Assembly: GCF_002443255.2 (NCBI RefSeq)
Contig: NW_019211458.1
Location: forward strand, 32,917,288 to 32,981,287
DNA length: 64,000 nucleotides
Direction: 5' to 3'
DNA from: Varroa destructor
Lineage: Eukaryota > Arthropoda > Arachnida > Mesostigmata > Varroidae
Position numbers and translations under genes: made by a program. This document shows, in pieces, positions 37,503 through 48,518 of this stretch; positions within the stretch are counted from its first letter, which is position 1, and every line of letters starts with the position of its first letter. The notes below the pieces were generated by a model that saw nothing but the letters and a program-made list of their open reading frames with translations, made no database searches and was not told where the DNA came from.

Positions 37503-40368
37503 TTTTATTTTAAGGTGTTAACGTTCCGTTGGACGTTTAAAGTTCGATTAATTAAGAATGTTATGAAAGTACAGGAGAGGCGTACAAATTTATATATGGA
37601 ACATTTACGACTTGCAGCAAATGTGCCAGTTGTTAACATTTGAAAGATATTCTGCTAAATCATAAAAGCACAATATAGAATTGTCTAATAGGGAAGTTGT
37701 GCGCCCTGAGAGATAAGCAACGTGACTGTACTGTGTGATTGTGAGGACTTGATTGTATTGATTTAAATGAGGAAATAGCGATAGGTATATGCTACATGAA
37801 ATAGAAGCAAAGCAATATCCAGATTCGCGCCCAGGATGTTAATTGACCTTGTAATAAAACATGCATATACAAATAGTTGTGACATACAAATCGCATCAGA
37901 ATTGCAAGCTCACTATATCTCTTAACCTTTCCAATCGTACTCACGGTAGGATAATGAAACGAGGTTGCGACAACGTTTTCCTTTAAGTTCATCGAATGTT
38001 AATTAATAAACAGATGTAAATTCGATACGATGCATATTTTTCAAACATAAATTGCATATGGAGCTGTATCAAGGGTCTGCCATGACCTAAATCGTGCAAG
38101 CATATAATATATTCTTCAGTTATACGGTGTTTAACAGCACGAAACTAATAACAGCTATTTTTAGTGCAATACCTTTAGTGGAAAAGAACGGCGCTAAACC
38201 TGTTAATATTAGAGATTTTCCCTAAAACATAATTACATGGTCTTTAGTAAGGTTCCAATACTTCAATCGAATTTCGAAGGCCATTCTTACAAATTAAGGC
38301 ATAACGTTAGAATTAAATATATGAGTTGTGGATGTGTACCCGTACCGAGCTTCGAACTCGCTGGCTTGGTACAAACAAGTAAACAATGGTAATAGATACA
38401 TTAACAAGCATAGATAAATAATATAATTGATCACAATATGATTGACAGCATAACTTAATATCTGGTAGATTTCCCCTGTTCTTTAATCACTTTAATAATA
38501 AAATTCATCGTTTTAATAATAAAAATCACGTGGTTTCAATTACTATAGTTGAGTAAATTGCCTTACGATTGAATAATGGCCAGAGATTTTTTGTGTGTGT
38601 AAATTAGATTTTTTACACAGCTAATTCCGAACGACTTTATGGGTTTCTCTAAATCCCAAGTAAAATGTGGGAATGAACTAACGCAAGCTTTTGTGGAAGG
38701 ACCTGATCAAACGAGGAGACAATGTTATAAAGAGAGAATATTTGTTAATCGTCCATTAACGTTTCACCAAAATTCTATGTACAATATATTATTGGATATA
38801 GAATTTCCCAAATAGAGCTACTCAGTGTGTGCCAAACCTTGGGTTGAATTTAGTAGAATGACGCGCAACCTAGAGGTATTTTAAAAGACTGTTATCGGTT
38901 TAATGCCTTCCTATTTACTCGCCATTTTCGTCAACAACAATAACAGTGCCTCTAACAAACCGATATAAAGACCGTGAATTTTGTCAAAAAAAGTAGTTTC
39001 CTTTAGGTTTGGTCAGGAGTACGTGTTGATCAGTATTACTTAGCGTATTGTTATAACTTCAATATTTAGAAATCATACAGAACCGTTATTGAACATTTTG
39101 ATGAAACACATCAAAATAATTTTGGATACATGGGTCCAATTAATGAGAATGCGATTCGTTTTCGGATTATACTTTTGAAGCACAATCAACCTCTATAGAA
39201 TATTATCTCTATCTTAAAGAATACAAAGTGTTCTTTAGCTATGTCACGGCCCAATTTGCAAACGAATTGGCTTTGTAATATTATTGGAATGTTTGAATCT
39301 TAGTTAAGTGTACTTAGAAAAAAGACTACAATATTAAGAAATTTGGCGTCATTCTGGCACAGTCCACTTCTCTAGTGAAAACAGAAATTTGTGGCTCATT
39401 TCAGGTTGGTCGCTTTGCGTAAGGTTTACACGAATTCATAAATTTAAATTCGAAAACACAGATAAACATTTCCTTCCCATTTCTAGCATAAAGATTACGT
39501 GTTTATTCAAATATTATTATAGAATTATATGTTTGGCGCTAAATGAGTACTTTCATATAATAATTGATCGTTGGACTATCGAAGACAAAGCATTGCCCTT
39601 GTTTCTTCGCGAGCTGGTATTAATTTCTTGGAAATAGTTGGATTTCAAATTCGAAGCCATTGTTTAGCAATATTAAAGGGATTGATGGTGTATATAGTTA
39701 TTCGTAGTAATGGCCATCATTACTTTGTTTTAGTAGATTCGATATTGATGCTACAATAGTATACAACAGGCCTGCTTAAAGCGTTTCTCGTTCTCCTTGA
39801 CGTAAGTAATTCTAAGGGAACGAGAAACGAACGACATAATGCATTCCTACTGTGTTCGCAGCTTTTTTAAGTGGTATAGTTACCTTCTATGCATATTTGA
39901 TCAAACCTATAGTTAGTTAAACAACAATTGCCAGTGCATCTCATAAATGTAAATAAATTAGTTAAATAAAGATAAAGAATAGATGATATTTGCTAATCGG
40001 ACTGTCGTCATCGAAAAGCAATAACCGAGACGTTAACAATTAATCGTTTTCAGCTATCGTTTCATTACTAAATTAATGATACTTTACAGATATTTGCTTA
40101 GATGTATTGTATTTACAGGCATTTCTCCTAGGGAATGCATGGGGTTCGCATATTCACTTTACGATTCAGAGACCTGATAGGGTGCCTTAAACACAGCTAC
40201 TGTTTATTCTCCGAAATTCGTCTATTTACTTTTTGTTTGTTTTGTTAGTTAAGGAGCGGCCCTCTACTGGTTAGTGAGATAACCATTCTCCTATTGTTTT
40301 ATTTTCTGCTTGTTCTATTGTGTAGACTCAACTGAAGAGATCAATTTTTATACGAGATTCAAGCGAAG
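37503..40368. other. Intergenic region with one hairpin
   Basis: AT-rich, no convincing exon. A candidate AATAAA for POLG copy 2 is at 37853. A near-perfect inverted repeat is at 39782-39829 (listed separately). Short open frames at 39389-39759 have no family resemblance. Confidence 0.5.
39782..39829. repeat. Short inverted repeat / hairpin
   Basis: Arms cgtttctcgttc and gaacgagaaacg pair perfectly over 12 bp and extend about 4 bp further (tcctt with taagg) with a one-base bulge, around a loop of about 14 bases. The arms are GC-richer than the surroundings. Function unknown. Confidence 0.7.
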
Positions 40369-41358
40369 ATGTTACGCGCCTGTCAACGCATAACAATATT
40401 ATCGTCCCGTCGATCTGCCTATGTATATCCAAGTGCAGTGGATTTGAAAGTCGTTCGCTGCTTCGCGAAAAAGGTGGCACCAGCAAGCGGAGGGGGTCCA
40501 TCACTTCAGTCACAGAAAAAGAAGCTTCCAGCTGAAACGGATCCTGAAAGATTAGCAACATACTGTTGTGGTTCAAACTATCGGATCGAAGGCCAAGATG
40601 TAAAGTTGGGCGCGGACGAAGATTATCCAGAGTGGCTTTGGACGCTACACCTTGGCAGGCCGAAACTGCCAAGTGAGCTTGATCGGAATACTGAGGATTA
40701 CTGGGAGGCACTACACAATGTACGTAGAATTCACTGTATGAACACTACAACACCTTTTACCCTTTTCAGATGGCAGTATATCTTGTATAACGGTTTTCGG
40801 GTTTTGAACTTGTTGAATGTTATTTGTTGAGGCTAATGGAGATAGTCTATATGAGCTATTTGATATTCTTTACGCGTATAACGAAACAGTCTCGAAATTG
40901 GTTAATAAAACAAAAACTGTATACTTCTACCAGTCGTTAAGAAGTGTCGAAGATCGATAAAAAAGCGTATTTATAGTTTTTAAAAATGATGCTGTTATTC
41001 CAAGTGACGAAAATTAAATAATAGCCGATAGTTGGGACAGGGTAATCGTATATTAAATCCTGTCTTACGTGTTATTACATTGCATTTTCTACAGAATGCG
41101 CGTTTGCACCAGAACAAGCTAAATTCGAGTAAGCCGCCCGACGAAATTCGGATCAATGAGAAAACAAAGCTTGCCAAACTGGAAGCTATTGTTCACCGAG
41201 CTTTGGCATACAGGAGCTATGATCCCGGAACGTACCTTGATTCATGGAAAAAAGATAGATTCCGAAAATATGGACCATGCGGAGTCTATCGGCGCAATCA
41301 ACTGAACTCGCCAGATTCAGACGTCGGGATGAAAAGCATTGCCAATGTCACACTTTAG
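40369..41358 (+). CDS. MRPL54: Mitochondrial large ribosomal subunit protein mL54, two exons
   Basis: Exons 40369-40719 and 41095-41358 join in phase 0 (AAT|GTACGT donor, tttctacag acceptor) to 204 residues. The N-terminus (MLRACQRITILSSRRSAY) is a typical presequence. The mL54 signature follows: ETDPERLATYCCGSNYRIEG, DEDYPEWLWTLHLGRP, ELDRNTEDYWEALHN, then NARLHQNKLNSSKPP. Family knowledge: mL54 is a small structural protein of the mitochondrial 39S subunit; human MRPL54 is about 138 residues and ends near this last segment. Here about 70 further residues follow (INEKTKLAKLEAIVHRALAY, WKKDRFRKYGPCGVYRRNQL), a C-terminal extension. If the intron were retained, the frame would stop at 40830, losing the last part. 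AATAAA lies at 41420. Confidence 0.93.
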
Positions 41359-42929
41359 CGTAGCATTTGAAATCCAATATAATTTTTCACACTAAGCTTT
41401 CGTTGTATAGTTTTATAGAAATAAAAGCAAACCTTGAAAACTTTAGGCGAAAAAAACGTTGCGCTGTTTCTCTACCTTCGAAGTCTAGCATACCAAAAAC
41501 ATGTATAAAAACACATTCATGTTTTTAATATAAACAGCGTTTTAACTGCACTCTTTTAAGAAGCAATGTTTTCGTTTTCGCATTTTTTATTGATTTACAG
41601 TATCACCGCCAATTGAGGTTCTACTACAAAGCGAAGAAAGCCAAATGCAAACACTATGTTAAACAGCTTTGGATGATAGTAACAACGGGCTAATATTCCA
41701 CGAACATTGAGTATAGAACTGAAGCTGTATTCAAGCACGATATAGACTTTTCAAAATAAGCAACAGGATATATAGACTGTGTATTACCAAGTTTTAAACG
41801 GCATATCGAAATTTTTTTTTGCTTATCACGTGCTCAGCTGGATTTTGTATAATGAGGTTTTCTGTTAAAAAATGTATTTAGAAACTGGCTTATTGAAGCA
41901 CCCGTTTGTTCAGTTGTACGCTATCAACTTTTTTCAAGCAGAATTATTTTACATAACAAAAGTCTGAAAACCTAAAGACTCTAGGTGAAGTTAGGGCTAT
42001 TTGGAGTAGAATATTTCTACCGTACCGTTGAGCACAACCGGTGCCACGAAGGCAAAAAAGTTTACCAGTGTATTAGTCAAAGGTTTTTCTACTATGTAGT
42101 TTTAATGAGCTCACAACAATTTACTCATTTTTGAAGATAAATACCAAGTAAAGGCACTCGAGGTGCAATCATGTGAGCTAAAGGTAACACTATACAGGCC
42201 ATTAGTGATTTCGTACAAAGAAAAACGAAGTTCGTTTTTAAAAACAACCATATGTGACACGTTGTTGACAGTAACGATGTATAATATGACAAGTGCGAAA
42301 GCACGATAGCTTAGTTTAACATGGCATATATATACATACGTTCCTACTAAGTTGCATTTGTAGCTACTTAGTTATTCCAATTTTCATGTGAAATTAGCAT
42401 TCAAAAGAATGAGGTTTCATATGAGCTTGAAATGTAGTGGCCTATATAGCCACACTCCGTTCTAGTTTATTTAGTTCCAGGGTAATCATATAACATAATC
42501 AATGTGGTGATTTTTATGAAGTACAACTTGATTTCAGTCTACTTTGGGACATATAGCTTTGGCACAGATTAGATTATGGTAGAAAATGAGCTGGTAAAAG
42601 TATTTTTTGGTGATTTGGAAACAATCGAGTAGTACAAATTGCACTGAACTTCTGATTAGTATGCATCCAAAAATCTGATAGCTTCTAGTTCATATAACCC
42701 AGCCTACCCTGTCTATTATTATAGTGCATCGTCAAGAATGTATGCGCGGTTTTTCTATCCAAATAGCTTCGAGGTAACGTATCTCAGGTAATACATTGTG
42801 TCAGATTGGTGTTGCCGTCATTTGAAAACCGGCATTTGGCAGAGGTAGATATGCTGAAATTGTCTGAATGCCCTCATTCAAATTTAAGCTAAATTTGATG
42901 CAAGAATATGCCATATTTTGCAATTTTAT
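41359..42929. other. Intergenic, nothing identified
   Basis: AT-rich sequence between mL54 and the first mariner relic. Apart from the mL54 polyadenylation signal I see no feature. Confidence 0.5.
41420..41425 (+). terminator. Polyadenylation signal of mL54
   Basis: AATAAA about 62 bases after the mL54 stop codon. Confidence 0.55.
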
Positions 42930-43880
42930 AACGATAAAGGCACAAATCATGTCCAGGCCAGAATAAAAAATCTGTGCTGTTTACGGTGTCAAGATGCGCC
43001 ACGAGAAACGATCCAAAGCAGGTTTTGTCGCTTTTTTCTTCTGCTAGTCATAACAGTCGCCAGTTACGGGAAGAATAGAGAGAGAACGAAAGTCGAGAAG
43101 GACCAACGCGTAAATAGCCACGATATTACTAAAAAACTAAACATCCACAACCATACAGTTTTAAATCAATTGAAAATAATTGGCTATAAAAAAGCTCGGA
43201 TGTTTGAGTGCCGTTACAGTTAACGCAAAAAAATTTACTCGATCATATTTTAGTTCGCAAAACTCTGCAGAAACACAACGAAATCGAGTAATTTTTTAAC
43301 GCAGTTGACCACAGGTGACCAAAGATGAACCACATATAACCATAATATGCAAATAAATAAAATGCGATCAAGAATATGTGGCGGTGTACAAAGTCTGACG
43401 TCATAGAAAGTGGTGCTATGTTTCCAGTGGGATTGAAAACAAATCGAGCATTATGAGTTCCTGCCATCTGGCTGGATTTATTCTATTCTCAACTTTCAAC
43501 AGCTAACAAGATTACGGCAAATCATTTCAAAAAAATCAACCGGACCCAGTAAACAAGAAACGTCATTTTGGACCTAACCACATACATATTTAGATACCCA
43601 GCAAAAACTGAGAGAATTTAGATAAGAAATTCTAATGCGTCCGTCGTACAGCCGATTACACCGTTAGGCTACAATCTATTTCGGTCTATGCTTAACTCTC
43701 TTAACGGTGTTAATTTAATCTCAATAAAAGGTTCCAAAAATGACAGGTTATAATTTTTGCCTATAAATCACAGATATTCTAAAGTACCGCGATTATGGTG
43801 TTACCAGAAAAAATGTTACCAGAAAAAAAGATGTATTGAGTTTAGCAATATTATTACAGAATATAGAAAAAAAATGCGTC
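42930..43880 (+). mobile_element. Decayed mariner-family transposase, nearly full length
   Basis: Reading across frames in order, the plus strand shows a mariner transposase relic. There is a second helix-turn-helix (DITKKLNIHNHTVLNQLKII, then GYKK), a catalytic first-Asp region (LTTGDQRWTTYNHN), WD-KQIEHYEFLPSG, a third-carboxylate region (PLGYNLFRSMLNSLNG) and a tail (FFAYKSQIF, LPEK, RCIEFSNIITEY). Several frameshifts and stop codons interrupt it, and the usual Asp of DYxLF is Gly, so it is dead. Its length (about 950 bases) is close to an intact mariner ORF. I could not define terminal inverted repeats or the TA target site. Confidence 0.75.
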
Positions 43881-44333
43881 AGTTCTGGCATAAAAACAGT
43901 CAATACTTTTTCAACAACTCAATAGAGACATCAAGTGAAATGATATACCTTAAAATGAAATCACCTTTAGAACTGTTAAAAATGTTTTCGATTTATTTAG
44001 AATTCTTAAGTCGCTATTGTCGCTTTTTAAAGTAGCATCAATCAGAGAGACACTTTGGGAAAGCAAACGAACCCCAACCACGTAGAACGCACCTGTTACA
44101 TCTAACAACTGCTCCCTTAACAGATAATATTGTTCTTTTGGAGCGTTCTCTTCGGCTAACTGCAGCCTTGGGAATAAAAGCATACGAAATTCGTTAGCTG
44201 AACCATTTTTTGTATCTTATCTGTATACGTCCCGATAGAATACAATTTTTCAGTAGAGGGTTGGAAAAGCATATTTTCCACATCTAATTGTATAGAATAT
44301 TTATGAGCAGTTCTCTCCCAAAACAACAAAAAG

Positions 44334-45942
44334 CTATGATTTCTTATTCATCGTTATCGCTCCAACAACCATCGCAGTGACCGTTAGCCCTTGTGCTATA
44401 ACTCTGGCTCTCATCATCATCTGCGATTTGTAAGTTTGGCCAGATTGCATTGCATACAGACCGTACCCAAGACAGCAAGTTGTCGCCACTAGACCTGTGG
44501 ACGAAACAAAACAATTTAGTCATATTTAACTTGCGCATAAAGTTTTTTCGATACAAAATACGCTATGGATCAATCACTCGCAGTAAATTAAAATTTGGTT
44601 TTTTTACTTGTACCCATTTTATTTCGAGAACAGCAACAAATGGTGTTGCACATGGTTGATACACTGGGCAACCTCAATGAAGGCCAGATTTCTCTTAAAA
44701 CTCTGGTCTAGGATTGTCCCCAGTTAACACGATTCCATTTCTACGGGAGTAGTGTTGCGCTGTACCGTTCGTAAATCATGCTCATGGTGCTAATCGTGCA
44801 TCAACCAAGGGTCTTCACGCGTTAAAACCTAATGAAAACGCAAAAAACGGTTTTTAACGAATGACTTATCTGCACCGGAATCGTGTGGTTCTGACGGTTA
44901 GAGAAGAATTTGTAAATTGAAGTTATGAACCGTTGCTGAGAGAAAATGAGTGTGGTATGGTTTGCCCTCAACATGACATTAAAATTTTGGACGTTATTAA
45001 ATTTCGGACATTTTCAAGGGTTTCAGTATCTATTTTTTCATCAAACGAAAGCGTAAAATTTATCGTGTCATATATAATTATACTGCTATATCAAAAAAGT
45101 ATCGAAGATTTGATTCTGTATCGAACTCGATTCATCTACTTCAAAGTAATCCCCGCCGGATCCAATGCATGTGTGCCACTGTTTTTCTCCAGTGTTTGAA
45201 ATGGTTTTTTTTGCAGGCACATGCTCATTTTCGATACTTGATACGGTTTGAATAATCGTAGATACTTATTAGCCCTGTAGGAGGTCGTCCCACATAAAAG
45301 ATTGACTAATAACTGATCTCCGCTAAAATTGCGAACATGACGCATTGTTATCAACAATAACTGCAAACTTTACTCTTACTTCAGGTAACTGAGTTCGAGA
45401 ATTCCCGCCCGCCAATCGAAAATACTTCTACTTTAAGTTTAGAACCATATTTATGTATACCTATTAAGTGTTGAATACAAATCTATGGCATTCACAAGAT
45501 CTGCGTAGTCTAAAGAGTAGCCTGTTTGAAACAAACGCTATTTTATCATAGATAGCGTCGTTCTGCTAATTGACTTTTCATTTGACTCATTCCTGTAAGG
45601 ATAGACAGGGATATGTTAAAATTATGGTATAAAACGCCATATTTATGTGGCTATTGGACGATCCGTGCAGTTGGTATATTGTGTTATCATGATTAGCTGA
45701 TTACTGCTATTTGACTTAACTGAAACTTACCCCAGAAAGTAAAAAGTAGTATTATAACTTTAAATAGGATACACACCAATTGGGACAAACGGATTTTGTT
45801 TTGCCTTTGATTTAAATCTAGACCAAAATCCCCCTTGGCTACGGTCTAGGAAAGTATCTTGGTTCCGTGGGATCCATTCGAGCTGAGAGAGGTCTACGGG
45901 AGGTGACTTCGCCTGCTCGTCTTTTTCCGTAACAGCCCGCAT
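44334..45942 (-). CDS. HIGD2A: HIG1-domain family protein, HIGD2A-like, two coding exons
   Basis: Minus-strand exons 45942-45777 and 44494-44334 join in phase 1 (ATTG|GTGTGT donor, tttgtccacag acceptor) to 108 residues, the normal size (human HIGD2A is 106). The ATG follows directly after a tgtgtttacag acceptor, so a 5' UTR intron is likely. The N-terminus is hydrophilic. The HIG1 domain reads FWSRFKSKAKQNPFVPIG, a first hydrophobic hairpin (GLVATTCCLGYGLYAM), the family signature SQMMMRARVIAQGLTV, and a second hydrophobic helix (TAMVVGAITM), ending NKKS. MMRxRxxAQG places it with the HIGD2 rather than the HIGD1 group. Family knowledge: an inner mitochondrial membrane protein assisting cytochrome c oxidase and supercomplex assembly. 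A mariner relic lies in its intron (45086-45390). Confidence 0.9.
45086..45390 (-). mobile_element. C-terminal fragment of a second, different mariner transposase
   Basis: The minus strand carries the C-terminal part of a mariner transposase: KQWHTCIGSGGDYFEVDES and a stop at 45086, preceded by frame-shifted remnants (CLQKKPFQTLEK). The xWxxCIxxxGDYFE ending is diagnostic of mariner elements. The N-terminal and catalytic parts are missing. It is inserted in the HIG1 gene intron, in the same orientation as the gene. Sequence differences from the 42.9-kb copy indicate a different subfamily. Confidence 0.7.
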
Positions 45943-47764
45943 CTGTAAACACATCGAATGAAACGTGCGATCGAGGTAAGTCGCAGGCCATATTACAAAC
46001 TCCGTGTGCTAACTTCATCCTGCTTCGTAATTCATGCATTCTATTTCTGTCTACCCGGGAGTAGTCTTACGATGACGATAGATTGCTCAAATGTAGGATA
46101 ACATATTTAAAGTTAGGCCTTATATAGGCCAAGTAACTGAATTACTTCGAAATTAGCCCTAACGGATGCATTAGCCTGATGGTAAGGGTTTTCTTATTCA
46201 GCTTTGGTATGCTATCGGTATGGAATCGAAACAGCGCTATGCACAGTATTCCACATTGATAGTTTACAGGTAAGAAAGACCGCTGTTTTTTGAGTCAGTA
46301 AGTTTAGGAACATCTGCCTTATCGCAATCAAGATATCTGAATATGCTATCCATTGCTAAAATCGATAAACAAATAACAATAAAAAAAATGCGATCGTCTA
46401 AATAATAGGGCGCCGAATTTGCAAGTCTAAGGTCACAGGTTTGTTGTTCATCGCATGCACCGTGTTGCCTATTATGTATATATAATAGGCAACGCGGGGT
46501 TTCAATCTCCATGAGAAGATAGGTTAGCCAACGGCTATTACCAGCTATTCACAGCACTTAAAGACAGAAGCTACCCTATTTCTGTCTGACTCTCGTATAC
46601 CATGTTATGAAAATAATTCAGGATTAATCATATATATAAATAATAATATATCAATAATAGTGATTTTTTTACTATGAAAATAGTGCTACGACACAACTAT
46701 TTTAAAACTAAACCCACCGATCGGGGTTCACGTACTCTGCTTATTCTGCGAGAATTGGATTTTCCCATTAGGCAGGTTAAACAATAGTCATGGTTACCTT
46801 TGACTAAATAATACGTAAGTCATTAAAGATTAAAAGGGTCATTCAATAATTCTTAATTTTCCGAAAAATGGTTGATTAATACCGTAAGTCTAAGATATCT
46901 ACATACTATGAAGGATAATAGCCAAATGTCAACACACACAAAAATTATTTGCACGAAGCAGTCCTTCATAGTGGTTGAAAAGGGAAAAACCGATCACACA
47001 AGTAGTACGTTACTTACATTTGCTTTATTTTCTTAAGTTTTCTCCGTTATGTACACAATTTGCACAATAAATTATATACACAGCCAAAATTGCCTATAAA
47101 AAACATATTATAAATAATGTATTCTGTACTAGTGTCACAGTCACTTGTGTCTACGAAACACCTTGTTCTTTATAGAAGCGCTTTAACTCGACTTTTATCA
47201 AATACACAATGACAATTTTCTAAATTGTATTTATTCCATTGGCGTTTGCCTGCTTTAACTAAGACAACATTCTGTTTATAGATCCAGTGTCAGCTTTGCG
47301 TTATATAGTTAGCTAACGCAGGTTAACGTTCACATTTAGTGTTTCAACCACGAATAACGCTACGCACAATAGAAGAACACTGCTCCATTTACAAAATGGA
47401 GGTGTATCTAAAAATTTTTATCACAGCCAGTCAGTGCATCTCTAAATTTTTCGTTGATTCATATTGTAATGGCTATCACTGCCCCGCAGGATTGAATTTA
47501 TATATTCAGAAGGAAAACACTATACTTTATAGAATCAATTATAACAGAAATAATTTTTTTCATATCCTGCGAAAGACAACACTTCTTAGTGGAATTGGAT
47601 GAGCTGATAGCAGTCTGACGCACAACTCAGGAGACAATGATAGTCTCAGTCGCAGACAGTTGATCTTATTCGGAGTTTAAAGTCTATTTCCAATGGTGAA
47701 CTAATTTCTACTAGTATAACATTATTTAGATCTATACAATAATATAATGATAGCAAGTGTAAAG
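45943..47764. other. Intergenic region between HIGD2A-like and TFPT-like genes
   Basis: No convincing exon. It contains the hairpin at 46461-46496. A frame at 47339-47602 has no recognisable features. Confidence 0.45.
46461..46496. repeat. Inverted repeat / hairpin
   Basis: The arms gttgcctattat and ataataggcaac are perfectly complementary and extend to 15 pairs with one G-T wobble, around a 6-base AT loop. Confidence 0.8.
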
Positions 47765-47818
47765 ATAGAGATTTATGTACTTGCTATGAAGTACTTTAGC
47801 AAGTACATAAATCTCTAT
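47765..47818. repeat. Perfect 21-bp inverted repeat with 12-base loop
   Basis: 47765-47785 and 47798-47818 are exact reverse complements (arm starts atagagatttatgtac), separated by 12 bases. On the minus strand it lies 84 bases after the TFPT-like stop codon, inside the probable 3' UTR. It is unusually perfect for random AT-rich DNA. Confidence 0.92.
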
Positions 47819-47902
47819 TTTCACCGAAGCGTTTCTTCCGGCGTTAGTGACAAGATGTGCAACGTGACGATGAGCTGGCATAGGCACTTCTTGCTGCTAG
47901 TT

Positions 47903-48487
47903 TTATCTTCCTATCACGTCTATACTTGTCATTACCGGATTCTGGCTGACTCCGCTTTTCTTATTTGCTTGCGGTGGTTCTAATTTTATATTGGAGGTTC
48001 GTCCTACATGTCCATTGCTCGTTGCAGTGATTACTGGTGTGGATGATGTCGGCGTTGGCGCCGATAGCGTTGGTGCAGCTCTGGAGGCTGCCGAATTTGT
48101 TGATTTTGCTGAAATTGCCCCCTGGTTTTCTTGGGTAGGGGTTTCCATTTTGATTGTAGTTGGGACACCCGTATGTCCATGTTCGCAAGACAGTCCCATA
48201 GTCGTGGTAGCGACAAGGGCGGCCAGTGTTGTTGTTGTGGAGCCTTCTCTCTTTCTAATATGTTCTCGCAGCCTTCTCTGGATGAACGCATTGTCTTGAC
48301 CCAAACGACGAATCGTTTTTCGCATGCGACGCAACTTGTAGGCCAAAACAGCATTCTCGCTTTCTAATTGAGCACATTTTTGAACAAGCTCCTCGAACTT
48401 GCTCGTAACAGAAGCCCCTGGAGCGCTGGCAGGTGGCGCGATGCTTCCCATGTTCGAAGCAAAGACAGGTTGCTGCTCTTCCCTCAT
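47903..48487 (-). CDS. TFPT: TFPT/INO80F-like coiled-coil nuclear protein
   Basis: Single coding exon, 194 residues. Residues about 28-80 form a basic coiled coil (KFEELVQKCAQLESENAVLA, then YKLRRMRKTIRRL, NAFIQRRLREHIRKREG) that resembles the TFPT (INO80 complex subunit F) helix. The rest is Thr/Ser/Ala/Pro-rich with two IKxE patterns (TIKMETP, NIKLEPP) that fit SUMO-attachment consensus sites. The ATG is preceded by 31 bases of 5' UTR and a ttcttttgcag acceptor at 48519. A matching non-coding exon probably ends at 49387 (CG|GTAAGT). Family knowledge: TFPT is a subunit of the INO80 chromatin remodeller. The assignment rests on the coiled coil only, so another bZIP-like or coiled-coil protein is possible. 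Confidence 0.6.
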   Translation of the reverse strand: MREEQQPVFASNMGSIAPPASAPGASVTSKFEELVQKCAQLESENAVLAYKLRRMRKTIRRLGQDNAFIQRRLREHIRKREGSTTTTLAALVATTTMGLSCEHGHTGVPTTIKMETPTQENQGAISAKSTNSAASRAAPTLSAPTPTSSTPVITATSNGHVGRTSNIKLEPPQANKKSGVSQNPVMTSIDVIGR

Positions 48488-48518
48488 CGTGAAAATGTGG
48501 GCGGCCGAAAGGCTACTC

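Noticed and set aside
38340..38372. tRNA-like T-arm (agcttcgaactcgctgg)
   Set aside because: No A box or acceptor stem pairing nearby; I found no tRNA gene in the window.
40328..40711. 127-codon minus-strand open frame
   Set aside because: Antisense of mL54 exon 1.
47991..48299. Val/Ala-rich 102-codon plus-strand frame
   Set aside because: Complement of the Thr/Ser/Ala-rich half of the TFPT-like protein.
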